From the NCBI GenBank assembly GCA_964632995.1, contig CAZWDL010000071.1, positions 1 through 37,623 of the forward strand: 37,623 bases of DNA, given 5' to 3'. Shown piece by piece: positions 32,082 through 37,623 of the stretch (positions within the stretch are counted from its first letter, which is position 1; each line of letters begins with the position of its first letter). The notes below the pieces were generated by a model, which worked only from the letters and a program-made list of their open reading frames with translations, was not told where the DNA came from and did no database searches. Source of the stretch: CAZWDL01 sp964632995 (GTDB taxonomy: Bacteria; Bacteroidota; Bacteroidia; Chitinophagales; Saprospiraceae). Made by a program: the position numbers and the translations under genes.

Positions 32082-33461
32082 ATGGATAAAATGTGGACAA
32101 TGAAATATCTTACAGGCCTCCTTATATTCGCCCTGCTTTCTTTCGGCGCCTTCGCCCAGGAGGAAAGAGTCGTTATCGACAAGGTCATCGCCACCGTTGG
32201 CGGCGAACTGGTACTCCTGTCGGAAATTGAGGAGCAGCACGCTCTTATGAAAGCCCAGGAGGGCAACCTTCCCCCCAATGCACGTTGCAACATACTGGAC
32301 AACCTGCTGGCGAATAAACTGCTGCTCAACCAGGCCAAACTCGATAGCGTCGTGGTAGCCGATGAGGAAGTGGAAACACAACTCAACGCCCGTATCGAAC
32401 GCATACTCGGCTTTATGAACAACGACGTGCAGCAGTTCGAAGACTACTACGGTCAAACGGTCAACGACGTAAAGGAACAATTTCGCGAGGACCTGAGAAA
32501 CCAGCTCCTCATCGAAAGAATGCGCGGACAGATCATGAACAGCGTCAAGGTCACTCCTTCCGAGGTAAAGGATTTTTTCCATTCTATTCCGACCGACAGC
32601 CTACCTTACTTCAACTCCGAGGTGGAAATCGGCGAAATCGTTTATGAACCCACGATCAGTGATGATCAAAAGCAAAGTGCTATCGAACGCCTGGAGGATA
32701 TCCGTCAGCAAATTATCGACAGCGTAGCGACTTTCGAAGCCATGGCCATGAAATACTCGGACGACGGCTCGGCCAGAGGAGGCGGTGACCTCGGCTGGTC
32801 AAAACGCGGCCGCTTCGTTCCCGAATTCGAAGCCGCTGCCTATAAGCTCGACCCCATGGAGATCTCTCCCGTCGTCGAATCCCAATTTGGTTTCCACCTC
32901 ATTCAAATGCTGGAGCGCCGCGGGAATTCCATTCGCGTGCGGCATATCCTTATCAAGCCGGAACTCACCCCCGCCGACCTGGAGCGCGCCCGGAATCACC
33001 TCGATTCTATCCGAACCCTTATCATGGAGGATTCACTCGCATTCTCCCTGGCCGTCAAACGCTATTCCAACGAAGATCAGCAAAGCTATAACAATGACGG
33101 CCGCATCACCAACCCGGCTACCGGCAACACTTTTTTTGAAATCGGCGATCTGGATCCCGATATCTACTTCACCATCGACACCATGCAGGTCGGTGAGGTC
33201 TCCGCCCCCTTCGAATTTACTGATCCCACCGGAAATACTTTCTTCCGCATCGTTCAGTTGCAGTCGCGCACCTCTCCGCACCGCGCCAACCTGCAACAGG
33301 ATTATTCCAAAATCCAGAAGGCGACGATCGAATCCAAGAAAAATGAATTTATCAACGAATGGGTGCAGGAAACCGTCGATGCAACCTACATCGATGTCGA
33401 CAGCAGGTACGATGGATGTCCGCAACTTCCAAAATGGACGCGAAGGGAGATCAGGCCGTAA
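32082..33461 (+). CDS. surA: SurA-like periplasmic chaperone / peptidyl-prolyl isomerase
   Basis: A 459-residue exported protein with the SurA layout: signal peptide (about residues 7-25, ending GAFAQ), an N-terminal chaperone domain (VVIDKVIATVGGELVLLSEIEEQ read over 29-51), then two parvulin domains. The first, about 180-285, has the family's GGGDLGWSKRGRFVPEF. The second starts at VRHILIKPEL near 287, but its core lacks the usual GGxLG and reads NNDGRITNP, so it may be inactive. SurA guides outer-membrane barrel proteins to BamA; the very large SprA would be a plausible client (inference). ATG codons at 32082, 32091 and 32100 are all possible starts. The 3' end converges on a small membrane-protein gene. 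Confidence 0.93.
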   Translation: MDKMWTMKYLTGLLIFALLSFGAFAQEERVVIDKVIATVGGELVLLSEIEEQHALMKAQEGNLPPNARCNILDNLLANKLLLNQAKLDSVVVADEEVETQLNARIERILGFMNNDVQQFEDYYGQTVNDVKEQFREDLRNQLLIERMRGQIMNSVKVTPSEVKDFFHSIPTDSLPYFNSEVEIGEIVYEPTISDDQKQSAIERLEDIRQQIIDSVATFEAMAMKYSDDGSARGGGDLGWSKRGRFVPEFEAAAYKLDPMEISPVVESQFGFHLIQMLERRGNSIRVRHILIKPELTPADLERARNHLDSIRTLIMEDSLAFSLAVKRYSNEDQQSYNNDGRITNPATGNTFFEIGDLDPDIYFTIDTMQVGEVSAPFEFTDPTGNTFFRIVQLQSRTSPHRANLQQDYSKIQKATIESKKNEFINEWVQETVDATYIDVDSRYDGCPQLPKWTRREIRP

Positions 33462-33465
33462 GAGA

Positions 33466-33489
33466 AACGCACCTGCGCGGCAGTGCGTT
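33466..33489. terminator. Hairpin between surA and the convergent membrane-protein gene
   Basis: AACGCAC (33466-33472) and GTGCGTT (33483-33489) form a perfect 7-bp stem with a 10-base GC-rich loop. It fills the 33-bp gap of a convergent pair. T-tracts are weak on both sides. Confidence 0.5.
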
Positions 33490-33494
33490 CTGTA

Positions 33495-33944
33495 TTAATC
33501 CATCTCCTCTCTTTCCCGCGCACTCAATTCGTACTGATCGATAAACTGCTGTTTGGAAGGCCGGAAGTAGATAAAAGCCAGCAGGCCGACGGCGAAGTAA
33601 AGCAGGTAGGTATAATTTTGCGTAAGCAATCCCGCGAGCAGTGCGAAAAAGTTGGCGCCCTCGATCAGGGCGCAACGTAAAATAACGGCATTGCGGTAGT
33701 GCTGTGTCTTGGCTTCCAGGTCCTGCAGCTTATCCATATTCCCCTGTCGTTGCCGGTCGAGTGCATAAGCAGCGCCGGCCGCTCCCAGTATCATAATGGG
33801 AACGATGATCCGGAACAGGCTGTCGTCCATGCTCTGATTGTCAACCATATTATTGGCCATCAGGAAATAGACCACCCCGAAGAATAGAAGTTGCCCAAGG
33901 AGTAAGGCTCCGTAGAGCACCGCGAGTTGTTGAAAAAATCTCAT
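33495..33944 (-). CDS. Small four-helix membrane protein of unknown function
   Basis: A 149-residue protein I do not recognise by name. Four hydrophobic segments are visible at about 5-28, 45-62, 86-107 and 111-127. A charged stretch with DRQRQGNMDKLQDLEAKTQHYR lies between the second and third, and an acidic cytoplasmic-type tail ends the protein. The ATG at 33944 begins MRFFQQLAVLYG; a longer frame to 33992 overlaps the upstream transporter gene and adds 16 residues with no support. The gap to the upstream POT gene is 34 bp, which suggests co-transcription and perhaps a function linked to the transporters, but nothing in the sequence shows it. Confidence 0.75.
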   Translation of the reverse strand: MRFFQQLAVLYGALLLGQLLFFGVVYFLMANNMVDNQSMDDSLFRIIVPIMILGAAGAAYALDRQRQGNMDKLQDLEAKTQHYRNAVILRCALIEGANFFALLAGLLTQNYTYLLYFAVGLLAFIYFRPSKQQFIDQYELSAREREEMD

Positions 33945-33978
33945 CCATCTGATTTTATCGATGCAATTGACAGAGCAT

Positions 33979-35565
33979 CTAGTGAATCCCATGCATCCAC
34001 TTGCGCAGCACGGGCACCAGTAAGAGCAGTACGGCGGCGGCGCCGAGAACCACGTAAATACCCCAGGTGATATAGGTGTCCGTATAGGTATTCAGGGTCT
34101 CCAGCGGGCCGGCTGCGGTGAGGTCCACTCCTTCAGTGGCGGTCAGTTCGCCGATCTTGCCGGCGGCTTTATTGGCGAGGGCGATGGACAAGAACCAGGC
34201 GCCCATGACGAAGCCCACGATTTTATCAGGCGACAATTTGGTGATCATGGAAAGGCCTACAGGCGAGAGGCTCAGCTCACCGGTGGTATGCAGCAGGTAC
34301 ATAAAGAACAGGAAGATCATCGGCACCAGGCCCTCACTGCCGGCGAATAATTTGGCGCCCAGCACGATGACCAGAAAACCGAGGCCCAATTGAGTGAGCC
34401 CCAGGACGAACTTCATCGGCGTGCTGGGTTCCATTTTGCGCTTGTTGAGGGTAATCCAGATCCAGGAGAAGAGCGGCGCCAGCACCATGATGTAGAAGGG
34501 GTTCAAACTCTGGAAGATGGAAGCCGGAATTTCGCCGCCGAGGAAAGAGCGGTCGACGTTCCGGTCGGTGAAAAGGGTCAGTGAGCCGCCGGCCTGTTCG
34601 AAAAGGGCCCAGAAAACTGCGTGGAAAAAGAACAGGACAATGATCACCAGCAAGCGTTGCCCTTCCACCTTGTTTTCATTGGTCACAGCCGAATAAATCA
34701 GATAACCGATGACTCCGAAACTAAGCACCAGCAACAGCGTGGACATCATTTCGTCGAGGTTGAGCAGACTGGCGATGATGGGCAGGGCGACGATCGTGCC
34801 GACGTATACCAGCGCATTCTTACTCAGGCCGGCGAAGACCGGCTTGCTGGCGTCTTTAGGGTCCGGCGGCAAGCCTTTCTCACCGAATACGCGGGGCCCG
34901 AGCAGCCAGAAGACGATTAAGCCCAGGCCCATACCGATACCGGCCAGGCCGAAGCCGTAGTGCCAGTTGATGCGCTCGCCAACGTAGCCACAGGTCAGCG
35001 TCGCCAGAAAGGCGCCGATATTTACGCCCATGTAAAAGATGGTGAACGCACCGTCCTTCCGCGGATCATCCTGGTCGTAGAACTTACCCAGAAAACTGGA
35101 AATATTGGGTTTAAAATAACCGTTACCGGTGATAATCAGAGCCAGCGCCGTAAAGAAGATAAGCAGGTTGTCCTCGAGGGCCGGAATTCCCTGCAGCGCC
35201 AGCGTAAAGTGCCCCAGCATCATCAGAATACCACCGAAAAGCACCGTTTTCCGGAAACCGAAAATGCGATCGGCAATCAAGCCGCCTACGACCGGAAAGA
35301 GATAGACCATGGAAGTGTAGGAACCGTAAATACCCAGTGCCCGCGCATCGGCGCTGCCGGCCTCCAGGTCGGCAAAGAGAACTTTCACCATGAACAGGGT
35401 CAGAATAGCGCGCATCCCATAGTAGGAAAAACGCTCCCACATCTCCGCCCCGAACAGTACGAAAAGTGCGGCGGGATGCACCTTGCGGTTGGAGTAAATA
35501 ACGATCGGCACCCAAACGAATACAAAAATCCAGCCGATGAGTAGTATCCACTGCGTAACATCCAT
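33979..35565 (-). CDS. POT-family proton-dependent peptide transporter with extra N-terminal helix
   Basis: A 528-residue major-facilitator protein of the proton-dependent oligopeptide transporter (POT/PTR2) family, which imports di- and tripeptides with protons. The proton-coupling ExxER motif is Glu41-Met-Trp-Glu44-Arg45 in EMWERFSYYG. The PTR2 signature region reads FTIFYMGVNIGAF. Many transmembrane helices are evident. An additional hydrophobic helix (about residues 4-24, WILLIGWIFVFVWVPIVIYS) precedes the usual start and is absent from the neighbouring paralogue. Residues past 440 keep the family pattern (GELSLSPVGLSMITKL). It is the second of two POT genes in tandem. Confidence 0.94.
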   Translation of the reverse strand: MDVTQWILLIGWIFVFVWVPIVIYSNRKVHPAALFVLFGAEMWERFSYYGMRAILTLFMVKVLFADLEAGSADARALGIYGSYTSMVYLFPVVGGLIADRIFGFRKTVLFGGILMMLGHFTLALQGIPALEDNLLIFFTALALIITGNGYFKPNISSFLGKFYDQDDPRKDGAFTIFYMGVNIGAFLATLTCGYVGERINWHYGFGLAGIGMGLGLIVFWLLGPRVFGEKGLPPDPKDASKPVFAGLSKNALVYVGTIVALPIIASLLNLDEMMSTLLLVLSFGVIGYLIYSAVTNENKVEGQRLLVIIVLFFFHAVFWALFEQAGGSLTLFTDRNVDRSFLGGEIPASIFQSLNPFYIMVLAPLFSWIWITLNKRKMEPSTPMKFVLGLTQLGLGFLVIVLGAKLFAGSEGLVPMIFLFFMYLLHTTGELSLSPVGLSMITKLSPDKIVGFVMGAWFLSIALANKAAGKIGELTATEGVDLTAAGPLETLNTYTDTYITWGIYVVLGAAAVLLLLVPVLRKWMHGIH

Positions 35566-35641
35566 GATCCAGAAGTTTTCGTTTACTTGCTATTTGTTGA
35601 CGGTTGACCGTCGGCCAGCCATTTTCCAGGCTCAGCAACCA

Positions 35642-35679
35642 GGTTTAGGAGGTTTATTGAGGTTACTTGAGGTTTAGGA
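35642..35679. repeat. Four imperfect ~10-bp repeats between the POT genes
   Basis: GGTTTAGGA, GGTTTATTGA, GGTTACTTGA and GGTTTAGGA follow one another. A perfect hairpin, GGGCAT / GGCG / ATGCCC (35683-35698), adjoins them. Both lie in the 177-bp gap between the two transporter genes. Function unknown; the hairpin may attenuate read-through. Confidence 0.55.
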
Positions 35680-35742
35680 AGAGGGCATGGCGATGCCCGG
35701 TTAAGCAAAAAATACGCTATTCCCTCGCCCAGCATCCAGCCT

Positions 35743-37299
35743 CTAGATTGCCTCACTCTCCGCTTTCAGCGGATCCACCTCGGCGTCTCTGTCTTCCGCG
35801 CCGTGAGTCAGGCGCTTCAGCGGTTTGAGGATGGCGATGACCAGCAGGCCGAAGATGGCGCAGAAGATGGCAATACCGGTAAATATCTCCAATTCGCCGG
35901 CCGACTGTGACCATTCGCCCAGCACACCGGCAACTTTATTTCCCAACCCGGTAGCGGCAAAGTAGATACCCATCATCAGTGAAGCGTACTTGACCGGCGC
36001 CAGCTTTGTGATAAATGACAGGGCTACCGGGGAAGCGCAAAGCTCACCGATAGTGTGAAACAGGTAGGCCAGTACCAGCCAGTACATCGCCGACTTGCCC
36101 GCACTCTCATACTGCAGCGAGGCGGCCGACATAAACAGGAATCCGAGGCCCATAATGATAACCCCCAACCCCATTTTAAACAGGGATGAGGACTCCCGCC
36201 CCTTGGCCTTCCACCAATACCAGAAGCTGCCGATGGGTAAGGCCAGCGTGATGATAAAGAAGGGATTCAGCGACTGGAACCAGGAGGCAGGCACTTCCCA
36301 GCCTAAAAGGCTGCGCGCCGTTTTTTCCTTGGCGTAAAGGTTCATCAGGCCGCCAGCCTGCTCGAATGCTCCCCAGAAGACAATAACGATCAGGAAGCTG
36401 AGCAGCAGCACCAGCACCCGGTCTTTTTCCACGCGATTGAGTTCCTTGTATATGACCAGGCCCAGGCCCAGCGCCAGACTGAGTACAGCAAAAAGTGCCT
36501 GGTACCCGATATCGGAAAATCCGAATATGCTGAGGGCGACCAGGATGCCGGCTACCGCCATGGCGCTCGTATCACCCAGAAACTTGCTGAAAATATTTTT
36601 TGTCGACGCCTGTGGTTTTTCCGTATCCACAAATGGCTTCGTTTCACTCTTTTCGAGTTCGCCTATCCCCTTGAGGTAGCGGCGTCCCCATACGAAGACA
36701 GCCTGTCCGAGCAGCATGCCGATGCCCGCCAGCCCGAAGCCGTAATGCCAGCCTATTTTTTCTCCGATATACCCGACAATCAGCGGCGACAAAAAGGCGC
36801 CCAGGTTGATCCCGATGTAAAAAATGTAAAAAGCCTTGTCCCGGCGATCATCCTTTTGGGCGTATAAGCCGCCTACCATCGTCGATATGTTCGGCTTCAG
36901 GGCCCCCACGCCAAGCACGATGAGAATGAGACCGGTATAAAAGGCCCAAAGCATTTCTATCGCCAAAATCAGGTGCCCTGCGCAAAGCAGAAATCCCCCA
37001 ATCATAACCGCGTTCTTCTGTCCTACATATTTGTCGGCCAGTATCCCGCCGGGGATAGACATGACGTACACCATCATGGTGTACCATCCGTATAGGGCCA
37101 ATGCATCGGCTTCGTCCCATCCCAAACCCGGATTTTCCATCGCCGTAGCCGTGATATACAGCACCAGAATGGCCCGCATACCGTAGTAACTAAAACGTTC
37201 CCAAAGTTCCGTGAAAAAGAGGATATATAGGCCTATAGGATGCCCCATCACCTGGGGCTGGCCCTCAAAATCGAAAGGATGTTCCTTGCTTGCACTCAT
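35743..37299 (-). CDS. POT-family proton-dependent peptide transporter
   Basis: This 518-residue paralogue of the downstream transporter has the ExxER motif at Glu31-Leu-Trp-Glu34-Arg35 (ELWERFSYYG) and the signature FYIFYIGINLGAFLSP. The N-terminus is a hydrophilic 20-residue stretch, as usual for the family. The conserved GELCASPVALSFITKLAP near the end of the C-terminal half is present. The start at 37299 is the first ATG in the frame with a normal N-terminus. Peptide import fits a lifestyle in which secreted proteases degrade proteins outside the cell, but substrate range cannot be read from the sequence. It likely leads a transcript that includes the second POT gene and the small membrane protein. 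Confidence 0.94.
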   Translation of the reverse strand: MSASKEHPFDFEGQPQVMGHPIGLYILFFTELWERFSYYGMRAILVLYITATAMENPGLGWDEADALALYGWYTMMVYVMSIPGGILADKYVGQKNAVMIGGFLLCAGHLILAIEMLWAFYTGLILIVLGVGALKPNISTMVGGLYAQKDDRRDKAFYIFYIGINLGAFLSPLIVGYIGEKIGWHYGFGLAGIGMLLGQAVFVWGRRYLKGIGELEKSETKPFVDTEKPQASTKNIFSKFLGDTSAMAVAGILVALSIFGFSDIGYQALFAVLSLALGLGLVIYKELNRVEKDRVLVLLLSFLIVIVFWGAFEQAGGLMNLYAKEKTARSLLGWEVPASWFQSLNPFFIITLALPIGSFWYWWKAKGRESSSLFKMGLGVIIMGLGFLFMSAASLQYESAGKSAMYWLVLAYLFHTIGELCASPVALSFITKLAPVKYASLMMGIYFAATGLGNKVAGVLGEWSQSAGELEIFTGIAIFCAIFGLLVIAILKPLKRLTHGAEDRDAEVDPLKAESEAI

Positions 37300-37351
37300 A
37301 AAGTTGCGTTGTTACCATATTGCAATCCTGCAAAACAGCCCTAAAGTTAGA

Positions 37352-37378
37352 CCATTTTAATGTTTTAAGGTAAAATGG
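37352..37378. promoter_or_regulatory. 8-bp inverted repeat upstream of the POT transporter gene
   Basis: CCATTTTA (37352-37359) and TAAAATGG (37371-37378) are perfect inverted copies with an 11-base centre, 53 bp upstream of the start codon. The spacing and position would suit a dimeric regulator's operator. No regulator gene is adjacent. Confidence 0.45.
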
Positions 37379-37538
37379 CGAACATTATTTTGTTAGAGGA
37401 CTGGCAAATGACCTTTTATCGTGCCGAAGACGGATGGGGTAGTCACTACTACAAACAGGCGATTTCTCCGAGATCAGATTTGCAACGCCATGTGGGACCT
37501 CGGTAGCGCCGCGGATACGAGTTAGCAGGCCGCAGAGA

Positions 37539-37574
37539 GAAAATGCTTTGCGTTTTCCTTAGCGCACGCTGCGC
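37539..37574. repeat. Pair of REP-like hairpins at the right edge
   Basis: Two short stem-loops in a row, joined by CTTAGCG-type sequence (37558-37563 reads CTTAGC), recall the CTTAGCG motifs in the left-edge palindrome. They may be members of one dispersed repeat family, but the shared sequence is short. Confidence 0.35.
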
Positions 37575-37623
37575 CTTACAACGACCTTTTTTTAAGATAC
37601 AGACTAACGGCATCGATTAAGAG

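Larger units (their letters stand above)
37300..37623. other. Non-coding right edge with hairpins
   Basis: This 324-bp stretch has no convincing gene. Next to the transporter gene is an 8-bp inverted repeat at 37352-37378. Towards the edge are two hairpins, GAAAATGC/TTT/GCGTTTTC (37539-37557, one T-G wobble) and GCGCA/CGC/TGCGC (37562-37574). A frame from about 37460 to 37560 stays open for some 30 codons but lacks a start and recognisable features. Confidence 0.5.

Overview
This window is a chromosomal segment of a member of the Bacteroidota, most likely of the Saprospiria (Lewinella/Saprospiraceae type). The placement is inferred from gene content: a 2,484-residue SprA/Sov translocon protein of the type IX secretion system (T9SS), a GldB-type gliding lipoprotein, a MurF-Alr fusion enzyme, an RprXY-like two-component pair, PpiC/SurA chaperones in tandem, and several promoters with the Bacteroidota -7 element TAnnTTTG. 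No rRNA, tRNA, CRISPR array, prophage or intact insertion sequence was seen. Base composition and coding style look uniform, so I see no island.

Layout. 1-238: non-coding, with a ~126-bp imperfect palindrome between 16-bp direct repeats. 239-2619 (+): NlpC/P60 lipoprotein, adk, obg. 2659-4436 (-): nadC and an outer-membrane beta-barrel protein. 4659-7081 (+): gldB-like lipoprotein, a 2-oxoglutarate/Fe(II) oxygenase, tatA. 7184-9496 (-): a DUF937 protein and an MltD-like lytic transglycosylase. 9870-13809 (+): pheS-hisS-gatA, a tRNA-charging block. 13955-24933 (-): in transcription order ruvA, sprA, histidine kinase, response regulator. 25066-33461 (+): purD, murF-alr, then three consecutive PpiC/SurA-type periplasmic folding proteins. 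33495-37299 (-): two tandem POT-family peptide transporters followed by a small membrane protein. 37300-37623: non-coding, with hairpins.

How it fits together. Many genes serve the cell envelope: peptidoglycan synthesis and turnover (murF-alr, NlpC/P60, MltD), outer-membrane protein folding (PpiC, SurA-like, SurA), the large SprA barrel, and a gliding lipoprotein. An HK/RR pair lies directly downstream of sprA on the same strand and may sense the envelope (inference). The rest is core housekeeping: adenylate kinase, Obg, NAD and purine synthesis, tRNA charging, and Holliday-junction processing. Convergent gene pairs are mostly separated by strong hairpin terminators.

I found no clearly new multi-gene system. 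The most unusual items are non-coding: the flanked palindrome at the left edge, a 15-unit heptamer array directly after the sprA stop codon, inverted repeats in the sprA leader, and a possible IS-end remnant after gatA. The main protein oddities are a CxCxxC cluster in the kinase sensor domain, glutamine/glycine-rich inserts in SprA, and a SurA-like lipoprotein without an isomerase domain. All functional calls come from reading motifs by eye; no database search was run.
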